Source of the DNA: Strongylocentrotus droebachiensis
Taxonomy: Eukaryota; Echinodermata; Echinoidea; Camarodonta; Strongylocentrotidae
Direction: 5' to 3'
Assembly: GCA_035222895.1 (NCBI GenBank)
Contig: JAVYIG010000059.1
Span: 1,010,001 to 1,074,000, forward strand
DNA length: 64,000 nt
The translations under genes were made by a program, and so were the position numbers. Shown here piece after piece: positions 1 to 12,800 of the stretch. Under the pieces are notes generated by a model. That model saw only the letters and a program-made list of their open reading frames with translations, searched no databases and was not told where the DNA came from. Every line of letters starts with the position of its first letter. Position 1 is the stretch's first letter.

Positions 1-283
1 ATAGATTTTATATTACTTGAGGGGTTGTAAGTTAATTGTTTCCACAAAAAAAGGGTTCTCTTCATGGTTTCAATTTGCCGCAGATAAGCCCCCTAAATAT
101 TAATAAATAAATCATGGAAATAAAATGTTTAATTGTAGTGTCCCATGCAGACCTAGGCTGCCGCTAGTAACTAGAGATCAAGATTATTTGCATCTTTTGC
201 AAATACAGTAATCTGGATATCGATCACTAATATCCAATTTTCTACATTAGTTATGAAGGACTCAAACAGCAAAATATAGAGAG
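1..283. repeat. 5' part of a duplicated host segment interrupted by a hAT-like element
   Basis: No gene is visible. Bases 200-283 match 4,912-4,990 closely, including a shared stretch ending in aaaatatagagag. The match then resumes at 1,403-1,560 (compared with 4,985-5,145). The two copies are an ancestral duplication. The copy at 4.9-5.1 kb lacks the insertion and so serves as an empty site. The first 200 bases show nothing I can interpret. Confidence 0.7.
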
Positions 284-1402
284 CAGGGGCGGCGATCCCG
301 GGGGGATCGTCCCCCCCGGAAAATTTGAAACAGTGCAAAAAAATAATGTACAGCAAATACTGACTAAAAACTGCAACACACTATTAGGCTTTGGAGGGCC
401 CAAAAGTGCAGCGATTAGACAAATAAAATGCAAAAATCTTTTGGCTCGGTAGCTATGCTCCTTCGCATAATATCCTTCAAAATGTACAAGTAAATATTGT
501 AGAAAAGTGAAGTGTGAAAAAGTACATTGTTTGTTTTCATACTATAGTTTTGCTAAGGAATATAATTTTGTAATACAAGTATACAACAAAACTTCAAAAC
601 ATGTGAGGGGTTGGGGCAGTTCCCCCTCCCCCTTCCCGATAAAATTCAAACGTGGTTTATTTCTAATTCGATACCAGTGACTAATTTACAAATGTTGCTG
701 AAATGGAATGATTTTCCCAGAGCTTCCGGGGGCTCTGCCCCCTGTATCCCACCAAGGGCCCTAAGGCGGGCCCCTGGTTGCTCAGCTGACCATAATTAAA
801 TGCCTAAAACACCTGAACTTCCAGGGGCTCCGCCCCTTGGACCCCACCAGGGCCCTAAGCGGGCAACTGGATGCTCATCTGACCATATTCAAAAGCCTAA
901 AACCCTGAGCTTCCGGGGGCTCCGCCCCTACACCCCACGAAGGGCCCTAAGGCGGCCCCTGGATGCTCATCTGATCGTAATTGAATGCCTAAAATCGCTG
1001 AGCTTCTGGGGGCTTCGCCCCCTGTCCCCACTCCGATTAGTGACCTGCATGCAAGTGTCACAAATAAGGTATCAAAGTATGCTCATCTGACCCTTATTAA
1101 ATGCCTAAAAACTGAGCTTCATGGGGCTCCGCCCCTTCACCCCCGCCGCGGCTTTGCTCCTGGACCCCACGCCAATTTACGCCCCACTTGCTTTGCTCTA
1201 TCTGATCGCAAATACTTTAGCCCCCCCCCCCCACTCCCGTTTTGAAAAACGTTCCGCGGGGCCTGCATGTTACATGTAAGAGAGGTGATGAAAAATGCGG
1301 ATTTTTTTCTCCCCCCAAAAAACGTTTTTGCTCATTACGTCACTCCTCCCTCGTTCCTCGCATTTCGTCCCCCCCGGTCATGAAAAGAAATCGCCGCCCC
1401 TG
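284..1402. mobile_element. Non-autonomous hAT-like DNA transposon, 1,119 bp
   Basis: The ends are inverted repeats: CAGGGGCGGCGAT at 284 and its complement ATCGCCGCCCCTG ending at 1,402. They are flanked by an exact 8-bp duplication, ATAGAGAG, at 276-283 and 1,403-1,410. The related segment at 4.9-5.1 kb has a single ATAGAGAG and no insert. An 8-bp target duplication and termini starting CAGGGGCGG are typical of the hAT superfamily. There is no transposase frame. The interior has GC-rich tandem repeats and short poly-C tracts, so it must have been mobilised in trans. Confidence 0.85.
705..1160. repeat. GC-rich tandem repeat inside the hAT-like element
   Basis: About four degenerate units of roughly 100-115 bp. 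Each carries gagcttccgggggctccgcc-type sequence, then ccccaccaagggccctaag, then a spacer like ctcatctgaccataattaaa ending in tgcctaaaa. The array lies wholly within the element bounded at 284 and 1,402. Open frames across it are repeat shadows and not genes. Confidence 0.75.
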
Positions 1403-1560
1403 ATAGAGAGTATACACACAGTGGTTTGTATCTGTATACAAAAATGTTTTATTTATTTCTTTGCAAAGCAATATAGTACTGGTTGTTACACATAACACAA
1501 TTTCTGTAGATACATTTGTCCACAAATATCATATGTCATTAAAAGATATACAGGTGCAGT
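1403..1560. repeat. 3' part of the duplicated host segment
   Basis: This continues the host sequence interrupted at 283. It shares long matches with 4,985-5,145, for example ctgtatacaaaaatgtttta, actggttgttaca and aaaagatatacaa. Its first eight bases are the second copy of the ATAGAGAG target duplication. Confidence 0.7.
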
Positions 1561-2704
1561 GGCGTACGCAGGATTTTTTCAGTGGGGAGGGGGGCGGGGG
1601 GGGGGGGGGGGGGATAGTGAGCAATAATTATAAACAAAACTTTTTGCCCCCCCCCAATTTTTTTTCTTAGCACCCCCCCCCCCCCCCCCCCTTGCGTACG
1701 CGCCTATAATGCCATTATAAATCATAATCAAAATATGTGAAGTAAATAGTTAGATTTTATTTAAAATACCTATAAATATTCGTGCAGATGATATCAATAT
1801 GCTCCTTCCAAGATAATTTACTGTAAATAATATTGTCGCGGTGGCGGATCCAGGGGGGGGGGCACAGGGGGCACGTGCCCCTCGGCCCCAAAAATGTGTT
1901 AAAATCAGCCCTAAATTCACCCAAAATGTACTAAAAACAGGGACCATGTTTTTTTTAATTTTTAAAAAACTCCAATGGCTGACCTAAAAAGGTCCTCTTA
2001 CCCCCCCCCCCCCCCCCCCCGCTTATTCAGCGGCTGGCTGAGTCGTTGCAATTTTTGTTTTGGACCAAAACCCCCCCCCCCCCCCCAAAAAAAAGTGTCC
2101 TCTTTGGGGTGGCTTGTCAGTGTTCCAAGTATGGTACATTCAGGCGCGTACGCAAGGGGGGGGGGGGGGGGGGGGGGGGGGGTTGTAGGTCGATTTTTTT
2201 TTTTTATGTGTGTGTTTTGGAGGACTCCCGCCCCCCTCCTCAATAAAAACAAATATGTTTAACAAAATAAATAAATTGTGCCAAAGGGTGAGCAAAACAA
2301 GGTGACCTTACCCCCCCCCCCCCCCAACTGACGAAATGTCGGTCGGCCAAATTTTCATATGAGAAGTAAAACCCTGCCCATCACTGAATTCATGTTGTAA
2401 AGTTGTTTACAGACTGGAAAAGGTAGATAGGGAGTGTACAGAAGGAATAAAACGAAGAAAGTATTACTGAGAATGTAAAAAACTTTTAAACCTGGCAATA
2501 AGGGACTCTTGAATGTAGTTTTAAAATTGGACATGGCATTGTGGCTAACGCTACCGGCCGCAGACTAATCTGACGAGACAGGCGCAGCTACCCCCCCCCC
2601 CCCCAAGGGCCCCAAACAGTTTTTTCTTCACTGCCCCCCCCCCCACAATAGGCCCCTTTTTTATTTGTAAAGGAATCCATTGACATTGTGCCTTGGAACC
2701 CTTT
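1556..2704. repeat. Short palindromic repeats with long poly-G and poly-C tracts
   Basis: A short element starts with cagtggcgtacgcagg at 1,556 and ends near 1,706 with the roughly complementary cttgcgtacgcgcc. Similar GTGGCG or GCGTACGC-anchored fragments recur near 1,837 and 2,144. Homopolymer G or C runs of 10-30 bases occur at about 1,592-1,613, 1,672-1,692, 2,001-2,020, 2,157-2,182 and 2,591-2,604. No coding region is supported; glycine- or proline-rich frames here are homopolymer artefacts. Homopolymer lengths may be unreliable in the assembly. Confidence 0.55.
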
Positions 2705-2712
2705 CCCTTATA

Positions 2713-4441
2713 CAGAGGCGGCGGAGCGACTTCCAAAGTGGGGCACCAACAAAAAAGGGCACTTTCTGGGAAAAAAGGGCACCTACAAAGGGAAATCTCA
2801 AACCGAAAATATACCATTTTTAGACATTGGTATATACCCCTTTAATGTGATTACATTATCAGGGATGATTTCAATATTTGTTTCTCTTATAGATCGTATA
2901 AAATATTGCTTAAGCATCATACCTTGCAGTTGGGTGTGATGGTCGACAAAAATTATTTGCGAGCGAGCAAAGCGAGCGAGGAAAAATATTAGATTTGTGA
3001 GGTCGCAGTGCGAAAACTACATCTTATAAAGAGAAAAAAACCAATCCTCATCAGGTTATAAATAAGCACATTCTCATAACAGCAAACTGAAAAGACCTTT
3101 GATAAGTAACAATTATAACATCTATAAATGTGAGCGAGCTTTGGGAGATATTGCTCTTAGTCGCTTGAAATTAGGGGCACGTTTAATGATGAGAGGAAAA
3201 GGGGACACTTATCAAAGGGATAAGACACTTATTAGAAAATAAAAGGAGCACGTGTCAAAGTACAAAGGGTTATTATCAGAGGTGAAAATGGGGCACTCAC
3301 CGGGGATGAAAAGGCACTTATGAGAATGGAAATTGGGCATTTGTCGACGGAAAAGAGGCAACCATCAGATTTTGATAGGGGCATTTATGAAAAAGGGATG
3401 GGTTCCTCATAAGAAAGGAAAAGGGCCACGTATCATTGTTAAAAAGGTTAATTATCAGAGGTGAAAAGGGGCACACACCATATATGAAAGAGGCACTTAT
3501 GAGAATGAAAAAGGGGCACTAATAATAAAGGGAAATGTGCATTTGTTGAAAGAAAAGGAGCACCGATCAGATTTTGATAGGGTCATTTATTGGAGGTGAA
3601 AGGGGGCTTTTATGAAAAGCGGATATTATGAAGGAAAATGAGCATTTATTAAGGAAGGAAAAGGGGAACGTGTCAAAATAAAAGGGGGTGTTATTAGAGA
3701 TGAAAAGAGCACTTATGAGGAGGAAAAGGGGGCACTTGTCAAAATAAAACGAGTATCTCTCAGAATTGAATAGGGTAATTTACCAGACATGAAAAGGGGC
3801 ACTAGTAGGAGAATGAAAAAGGACTATTTTCATAGGTGAAAAGGGGCATTTATGAAAAGGCGAAGGGCTCTTTGTTAAATGGGGGCACTTATCATAAGGA
3901 AAAGGGGCACTGATTAAAAAGGAAAGGAGGCACATGTGAAAATATAAGGTGCGCTTATCCGATTTAAAAAGAGGTAGTTATTAAAAGGGAAAGGGGCACT
4001 TCTTACAAAGGAAAAAGGGCAATTGTCAAAGTAAAAGGAGCACCTCTAAGATTTGAATAGGGCAATTATCAGAGGTGAAGGAGGCGCTTAACAAAAGTGA
4101 AAAGGGGCGCTTCTCGTACCCCAAAAGGGGCACTTACTATAGATTTAAAAGGGCACTATGGAAAATAGACACTTATTGCAAAGGAAACTAGGAACTTGTC
4201 AGGGAAAAGAGGTACGTGTAAAAATAAAAGGGGCCCATGTCAGAGGTGGAAAGGGGAGGGGGCACTTTACAAAATTAATAGGGGCACATATCAAAGTAAT
4301 AGGGGCACTTTTGATGTAAAAAGGGGCGCTTCTTACAAAGTTAAGGGGGGCACTTTTCCTATGGAAAAAGGGGCACTTTTTGGGTACTTGAAAAAGTGGG
4401 GGGCACTGTGCCCCCCCTGCCCCCCGGGTCCGCCGCCTCTG
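2713..4441. mobile_element. Second non-autonomous hAT-like element, 1,729 bp
   Basis: The inverted termini are CAGAGGCGGCGGA at 2,713 and TCCGCCGCCTCTG ending at 4,441. They are bounded by an exact 8-bp duplication, CCCTTATA, at 2,705-2,712 and 4,442-4,449. The termini resemble those of the element at 284-1,402 (shared core CAGRGGCGGCG), but the interiors are unrelated. There is no transposase frame. Most of the interior is a degenerate minisatellite. The family is hAT by termini and target-site length; this is inferred, not tested by search. Confidence 0.85.
2745..4400. repeat. Degenerate purine-rich minisatellite within the second hAT-like element
   Basis: Dozens of diverged units built on aaaaggggcacttat with spacers of about 15-25 bases (variants such as gaaaaggggcactt and aaggaaaaggggcac). 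G, A and T dominate the plus strand. The array fills nearly the whole element, so it appears to be the element's own body. Unit spacing is irregular, and frames across it are not coding. Confidence 0.75.
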
Positions 4442-4449
4442 CCCTTATA

Positions 4450-5928
4450 TCAACAACAATAATTATTATTCAACTCTAAACTTGGAAAAAATGATTATTG
4501 TTTTATATCTGGCTTTCCCGCCAAAATATTTGAATTAATTGTAAATATGTGGATTGAGGTTCTCATACTTTGTTTGATTAATGGGTGGGGTATATTGGAT
4601 TCTCTTTTCTTGTCTCTTTCTGGCTCTCTTTCTCTCTGTCTCTCCTTCTCATTCGAACTGAAAAAGTATTGAATATTATTATGTTTGCTGGATGAAACAG
4701 AATTGCTGTCCTTCGTGTACTTCGAATAATACTTTACTTTGTTTACAAGTTCATTGTAAGGTCATTGTATCGATCAATTAAAAGAATAGCAATAAATATG
4801 TACTTTGAGCAACATAAAAATGAGTGTAACATCATTCATTTTTTGAAAAAAAAAATGTATTTTGGAGGAAACCCACCCCCCTCAAATTCTTTTTTTTAAA
4901 TTTAAAAAGTAGTTCTGGACATCAATCACTCTTATATCAAATTTTCTACACTGATTAGTCAGGACTCAAAAAGCAAAATATAGAGAGTACACACACCATG
5001 GTTTTTGTAATTTATCTGTATACAAAAATGTTTCATTTATTTCAATGCAAAGCGATAAGTACTGGTTGTTACAAAGAACACAATTTCTGTAGATATACTT
5101 TTCCACAAATATCGTATATCAGTAAAAGATATACAAGTGCGTGTATATTGATAATTAAACTATATTTCACTGAAGTATATATATTTAAAATGAAAAGATT
5201 ATGTGAAGAGTGAAAATACCAACATCTGAAATAGTTGCACATAGAGTTTTCCATTTTCCAAGTGTTCATGAAAAAAATAGAATAATTTTAGTTGAACTTG
5301 AGAAAGCATCTTTTGAACATTAATTCTGGAACTACATACATGATCTTATGAAATGTAACAGACATGTATACTCGTACAACTTCAATATCAATGATCTCAT
5401 TGCAGAAGCACATTGCATAAAGTTCGTAAGATGAAAAAATTCACACAAATAGATGATTTTGGAGGGAGTTTGACTTGCAAAAATATATGCCAAACTTAGG
5501 ACTAGACAAAACAAACATATATATATATATATATATATTGATGCAGTTTTTATTTTTCCATTTTCAGATGATTTGTGACATATTTTATCTCCTTTTTAAC
5601 AAAATTTAAACAACGTCTCACCATAATAACTAGGCCTACTCTTTTGATGGACTGGTTGGGATAAAGAAGCATTTTTAATTCTTTCAAAAATCACTGAATA
5701 GGTTTTTGAACATTTTATTGCAATAATCATCAAATCGAATCTGATCTGGTGTTTGGACAAAATGTAAAAGAGCAGTTTTTGACGGTCAGTATGTTCTTAC
5801 CAGCTACTACAAACATTATATAGAAATTTAGAGGTTCCTACTTGCCAACCTTTCACAGCAAATTTTGAGCATCACCTAAACCAAAGTTAGGAATATACTG
5901 AATTTTTACATCCTGTTTACAGCTGTTT
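4450..5928. other. Gene-free stretch with the empty-site paralogue and an AT microsatellite
   Basis: No gene is seen. 4,912-5,145 is the uninterrupted paralogue of 200-283 plus 1,403-1,560. A (TA)n run lies at about 5,517-5,539. The rest is AT-rich unique-looking sequence with only short open frames. Confidence 0.6.
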
Positions 5929-5929
5929 T

Positions 5930-6135
5930 CAGTAAACGAGAGGAACTAATGAGGGAAGAAAGATGGGAAAGATGGGGCAGACCTACTAGGACATGGACTG
6001 TTAACATTGAGCGGTGAACAGGAATGTCTTTTGAGCAGGTAAGTAGAACAGCTGAAGATAGAAAGTTATAGAGGACCTGTGACTCAAGGTCCATTTCACT
6101 GTCACCCTATGGTCTCCATGATATGGAACACATAG
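5930..6135 (+). pseudogene. Decayed LINE reverse-transcriptase C-terminal tail
   Basis: Forward translation gives a short basic, Trp-rich stretch of the kind seen at the very end of non-LTR retrotransposon pol proteins: GRPTRTWTVNIER, then MSFEQVSRTAEDRKL, then RTCDSRSISLSPYGLHD. Two in-frame stops separate the pieces. The order (GRP..TW, then a D/ERKLW-like segment, then a small C-terminal tail) is the family signature. No catalytic RT block lies upstream, so it is a 5'-truncated dead copy. The clade was not determined. Confidence 0.5.
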
Positions 6136-6479
6136 ATAGGTAGATATATAGAACACTAGTTTAAAGGCGGAAAACTAGGCATCATTCTTCCCAAATAGGA
6201 ATGGTTGGCAACTATGCAGATTTTTATCACTTCAATGACAAAAAAATAAAGCAAGTAAACAGCAGGGTGATATTGAAATCCATGAAATTGGAAAATCAAA
6301 GAAAAAGGTATTGCACTGGAATCCATCATTCAGTGATGATTTAATCAATCATTCAAAAAATTAATATTGCAAGGAATAAAAGAGAAGTAAACATTAACTA
6401 AAGCTAGGGTAATAATTTCCGAAAGCATTTTGGAAATGCATATAAGAGACGTTATAATGTGATATGCACTGTACAAGAA

Positions 6480-6808
6480 TGCCCGGAAAGGGGTGGGAGG
6501 GGGGGGGGGGGGACTCAGATTTGGTTTGAACGGCGTGTGTCACTGAAGCCTAGAAAGTCGAATTAAGGGTAATTAGGGGGGATTTTTCTCGAAGTAAAAG
6601 CCCATTTTTGACAATTTTGCCAACACACAACAAATTTCAAAAAAAAAAAAAATAGGACCCATTTTTAAGGATATTCATTGAAAAAAGTGACCCATTAGAG
6701 CAGCACACCCCGTATGTCTCAATAGGTGAGTACCCCCCCCCCCCTCCACCCTGGGCAAGAATGGAATATTATTATTTTTATGTGCTAACATGGCTCTCGT
6801 AAGTTTGT
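6480..6808. other. Poly-G/poly-C containing spacer downstream of MANBA
   Basis: Contains a G run at about 6,498-6,512, an A run at about 6,639-6,651 and a C run at about 6,735-6,744. This lies immediately 3' of the MANBA stop codon and probably includes its 3' untranslated region. I did not find a convincing polyadenylation signal. Confidence 0.4.
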
Positions 6809-9800
6809 TCAATACAAATCCATTAGGGATGAGATTGTGAGTGACCTGGTGAGCTCTTCAGCAGACGTTGGCTCCCAAGCAAAGAAAGACACGGACAACG
6901 AGGGCGTCATCATGAGGAAGCCATTTTGCGAGAAGCGCCCTCTAAGACTGCTGCTGTCCAGCCAGGTGAACGGAGCGATAGTGCTTGTTTTGAGGGTGAC
7001 GAGAAACTCATCTGATCCCACTTTGCTGACAGAAGAGATCTAAGGGGTAGTTGAAAAAAATTGAAAATAAAGAGAAATGAGCTGACTTCATAATGTCTGA
7101 TTTAAAGCCCACTGTACTACTTGTAGCTACTTGCTCCCTCTATATGGAAAACTAGATGGAACTTCGACTGCGCGCAGTCGAAATGATGCCTCCGTCATAG
7201 AGCAATTTTACAAACCAAAACAATTTCTCATATACATAGAAGACCCTTTGATCTTTGACCTCATGACCCTAACATCTACTCAGTTCATTGGCTTTGCAAG
7301 ATGTCCCGAGTTAAATAGTAATCCATCCGTCAGTTCTAATGAGATTGCCTTCACAAGCTATTTTGCATACATAATGAGCCCATGACCTTTGACCTGATGA
7401 ACTTATGACCCAAGAATCTACTCAGTTCATTGGCTTTGCAAGATACATACATGATCTAAGTTTGGGAGGAATCCATCAATCTGTTCTAATGATAATGTGA
7501 ATACAAGCTATTTTTGCATACATAATGAGCCGAACGACCTTTGACCTTGACCTCATGACCCCAAAATCTAATCAGTTCATCGGCTCTGCAAGTAACATAC
7601 ATGACCTAAGTTTGGCAGGAATCCATCAATCGGTTCTTGAGATAACGCGATCACAAGCTGTTTTTGCATACATAATGAGACCTGTGACCTTTGACCTTTG
7701 ACCTCGTGACCCCAAAATCTAATCAGTTCATTGGCTTTGCAAGATACATACATGACCAAAGTTTGGCAGGAATCCATCAATCGGTTCTTCAGATAACGCG
7801 ATCACGAGAACGGGACGTACGGACGTACGGACGGACGGACGGACGGACAACCCGAAAACATAATGCCTCCGGCTACTTCGTAACGGAGGCATAAACAATG
7901 CCTAATCGGTGCCTGTTGGTTCCCCATGATCCTCTTTTTCTTATGTTAATTGAGAGCTGAGTTGATGAGATAGCCCCCTGTCAGTGACCTTGCTGGGTGG
8001 TCTAATCCCTCCTGTCCACACTAGTACAGACGGCATTTAATGTCCTGGCTTCAAGCAGATGATATATCTAATTTATCTATGTCTGATTGCTACTCCATTC
8101 TCCTTTATAAATAGAATATTTGACCCTTGTTCACAGGCCCTACCTCCAAAGAAAAATTGAACCATACTAGACACTCTTAGCTCACTGTTAGCTTTGACTA
8201 CTCAGCTTTAATAAAGGAGCAACCTGTGCCCTGTTTCATAAAACTTGTTATCAATAATAAGTTACAATAAATGTTATATGCTACTGATATGGTGGCATTT
8301 GATTGGCTGAGATCAAATTCATCATAGAAATTTAGCATTTGTTATTTGTTTTATGAAACAGGGCTCTGGAAATAGAATCAAGACTTCAAATGGGTGCTAA
8401 ATATCTTTGTCTCAATCATTGGTTAAAATGTAAGTTTTCAACTTGGATTTTGAAAGCTTGGATGTTGCTCCAAGGGTAACTCATCAATATAAGAAAGCCA
8501 TTTTCTTCATTTCATCTATTCCATTATTTTCATTTCCAAACATAGAATATTGGAGGGCATGGTTAATTATTACAAAGAAATGAACAATCTTACAATAAAT
8601 AAATGTACAAGAAATTGCATAATACAATTTTTTTTCTTAGACTATTACCAAACACCTAAACAAAACAAGGGCCCGTTGCACAAAACTTACCATTGGTGGT
8701 AACTTTGCCATCAATGGTAACTACCATGGAAACCTTGATTTTGATTGGCTGTTGAGCCCTGTTACCATGGGAGTTGCCATTGGTGGCAAAGTTACCATCA
8801 ATGGTAAGTTTTATGCAACGGGACCAAGATAAAAAAACAGAAAAGATGTTTGGAAATGCAGAGAAATGACAGAAATGCCATGCGGAAAATAAAAGAAAAA
8901 CAAAAAAACACAACGCTCACTTTGATAGTTGGCTTCTTGAGTCCTACCACTTCACTGAAGGATGCCAGGAAGATGGGGTTGATTGGAGAGAGCTGGGTGA
9001 AGTTACTATGATAGATCGCCATGGTGATGAAGCACGAGAGGAGAGGGTCCTGATGACCACACCCTGCTTTCTGTAAGAGGCCTGCATTGAGGGGCGTTTT
9101 GATGACCATCTTTGATGATGATGTATTCTGGACAAGATGTTAAGGTAAAAATGGTAGAAATCTTATTGCTGTGTCAATATCAATATTTTATTTTAATTTC
9201 TATAACACGACATGTTCTTTGATACTCAAATGCTTTCATTATTGTCGCACAGAAAAGAAATTATTTGATATTTCTCCCTTCAGAAAACTCGATGCTAAAT
9301 GCCATACTAGTGTTTTGTAACTTTAGGTCTGTCAAAAAATGGTGTACTGCAAAGCCAGAATATATTTTTTCTCTCTTTTCTTTTTTTGATGATGACTATA
9401 TTTGCAGCAAGAAACTTTTATTAATTGCAGAAAATTCACTGCAGGAATTAAATTATTTTTTTCAACTTTTTTGTGAATCTTGACCACTCACAAAATTTGA
9501 TAAAAATGTATTGTTTTACAATAACGGTATCCCACAGAAATCCTTCAGAGCAGCTTATTTCACTTTATAATTTTTTGTATAATTATGTGGTGTCATTCAA
9601 AATAGAAACCAAAAAGAAAATGAGAAAAGATGAATAAAATTACTGAACACTTACCTGTGAAAAATAATTAGTAACCTGATACCGCGCTTTCAGATCCGTC
9701 CATGACCAAACCGATGTGACAAAGCTAGCATTAACCAGATTACCCCCGTCTGTGATGGAATACCCATAGAGATCTCCACCTTGTATCATCCCAGAGGCGA

Positions 9801-12800
9801 GGATAGGAGAAAAGAAATCCTTCACGTAGTAATGAAGCATCTTCCATCGCCCTCCATATTCTGTGGGGTCAAAATCAATGAATTTGTGATAATTAATGTG
9901 TATATCCTACGTGTATCTTGTTGTTTTAAATGTGTTTTTTGGGTGGGCTTGCAGAATGTGATGTTGAAAAGAGTAATCAGATAATTTAAAGTTCATCTTG
10001 CATCATTTTAATAGTGTAGGTACTGGCTGGCTTTTGTGTACATTGACAATTCAATGCCATGTGTCCATACAGCATAAGTCTTTATTCAATCATATCATCT
10101 AAAAATTATTGACCAGTGGTATACTGTCTACTATCACTTTCACTGGTCAAAGGTGATACAAAGAGATTTGAAATGTGTTCTTAATTACAGCATTACTAAG
10201 GCAATTAACCCAATAGCAACTAGAGATTTTGTAAAAATGGCCTTTTACTCACTGGAAGATGTCGCAATATTGCTCTCATTTTGACATTGTTCTGAACAAT
10301 ATGAAACATGCGCTATTTTTCTATGCAGAATCCTACTGTATAGACATCGTAAGGATTACGCACGTATAACGTTATTACGGTAGACCCACAGAACAGATAC
10401 TATAACGAGTCGGAAATTGTTACTTGACTTTCCGAATGGGAACTGGGGGGTGTTTCACAAAGATCCTAAGTTGAACTTATCTCTTAGTTGGACTTAACAA
10501 TTATGGAAAGCCGTTAGCATTTATGAAAATATTTTGTAAAATTTATTTTAAAAGGCAATAAAATGTTGATTCAAATCAATCATATTTTCTACTATCAAGG
10601 AGATTTCATGATCTTGATTTGGAATTTATAAAAAGTCTAAAATACCTACTTGAATTTTCGCTTTTTAATATATTTTATTTTAAGGCTACAAATGGCTCTC
10701 CATAATTTTTAAGTCCAACTTAGAGATAAGTTCAACTTAGGATCTTTGTGAAACACCCCCCTAGTCTTCTTATGCATGCCAAACTCTTTAGAACATTCAC
10801 TGGCCTCTATCGTTCTTCAAATTGGTTTGAAGCTTTAAACATGTTGATAAGTGACTGACCTATGGATGACCATGTGGGGGCCTGCCAGATGTCGTTGAAC
10901 TGCCAGTATAGCGCCCCCATACAGTGGCCCTGGCCATTGACTAAGACACTCTGAAGACGTCTGTAGTGCTCTGTCTCAAACTTGATGCATAATGCTTGGG
11001 AGATCTGCACAGAATATTAGTTTGATAAATATTATCAATTGTTGTTTTTCTTATTGTTATTATTATTATTGCTTTTGTTGTTACTGTTATTGAGACTTTC
11101 CTCTAGATATAAAACTGATTGGGATGTGCAGGTGGACCTGGGTCCTGTTTCATAAAACTGCTATCAATAACAAGTTAAAATAACTGTTATAAGCTCCTGA
11201 AATTGTGGCATTTGATTGGCTGAGAGCAACTTTGTCATAGAACTTTAGCATTTGTTATTGATATCAAGTTTTGTGAAACAGGGCCCAGCACTAGTGAATT
11301 GGGTTCCCCCTTACTCTTATATGAATGAATATACCACATATTACCTGCTGTGAGCCAGATGGGTACTCACTTATCGTCTTCTGAGAGCGATAAGGGCGTG
11401 ACTTGTATCCCTTAATTAACACAAAGTTTCATGTAATGCCCTTTTGTTTCTAACAGTTGTTATGCAAGTAATTCTTTTATCAAAGAGTCGTGCCCTTCTG
11501 GATCTTAACAGAAAATTACAAAAATCCCACCTTCATTTTTTTTTTGAAAATTGGAGAAACAAAAATTGGAAAAAAGGAGAAGAAAAGAAAAAATGATGTC
11601 AGTAAAAAATATATTGAGCTCTAACAGTTAACCTGTTAAACAGCATCCCTTATAAATTCAAGAAATCTTTGAAAACATCATGCGCTTCATAAGAACTGTA
11701 TTATTATTATCATTATTAAAAGATATACAGGGATAGTATTTATTGTGCGATCAATGCTACACAATAACAGAATACATATTCTGGTTGGAGCATGAAGGAC
11801 GTTGACTCAAATATACTTTTAATGCAGAGTTAACCCCCTTCTGGCTCTAAACAGATGACATGTAATACATTAAATCCTAACATACTTGTGTTAAGTAGAG
11901 CATATTCTTGAAGTAGATGAGGGGGTCTTTGGACGATGGTAGGTTGAAATGCTTCTGTATTTGAGCTAACATCTGGGACTGACCTTCAAGACAAGAAAAG
12001 ACAACAATTCAGAAGAAAATATACCACCTGTATAAGATAGGATGGAGGAACAGATGTCGATAAATAAAGACATAAAGATATATAAAAGAAGTTATAAAAT
12101 TCATGTAAGGGCAAGAAATTTAAAACCTTTCAAATATTGCATTGTTTGAACTACTAAAAATCATCAAAGAATAGCATTGGATAGATGCATATGAAGTTTT
12201 TTATCTGGTACACATTGGGGTGAGCCTCAAAAATGAAAAAAGATGAGTGAAAGAAAAAAATCCTCGGTATTTTAATTGAAATTATTTTGTAGGCACTTTG
12301 AGCATCTCAACTGATGATGAATAGAAGCGCTTTATAAATATTGTCATTATTATCATTATAACCATATTTGTATTAACATCAGTCATGTTCTCTCAGTAGG
12401 TTTATAGCATTCTCCAAGATGGCACTTACCAAACATATGGTGCTGTCTGTGGTCACTGAATGTGCTAGTGTAGGACCAATCAGTTGCTATGGAAACAGGG
12501 CTAAGTGTCTGGAAAGAGGGCCAGGACTGGACTCCGTACTCCGAGGCAAAGCGAGGTTTAGGATAGCTGGATACATTCCAGCAATCGGCATTATAGTTGT
12601 AGTAGTGGACTATGGGGGAAATAAACAATAACAACAGTAGTATTAAGTACATGTACTACTATTGGAGATTATTTTGTGCACATCCATGTATATCCATCGC
12701 ATACAAGTCACTCAAGTCGCTCTAGCTAGCATTTTGATTTCAGATCTCACAACATTCAAGAAAATACTTCCTACAGGTGCCCATGCATTTAACAACTGGG

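Noticed and set aside
1975-2262. Overlapping Pro- and Gly-rich frames
   Set aside because: Created by poly-C and poly-G runs; no codon structure outside them.
4196-4462. 88-codon basic Gly-rich frame
   Set aside because: Translation of the hAT-element minisatellite (repeated RGTxKxKRGT); the repeat unit explains it fully.
12419-12631. 70-codon forward frame
   Set aside because: It is the antisense of MANBA exon 11.
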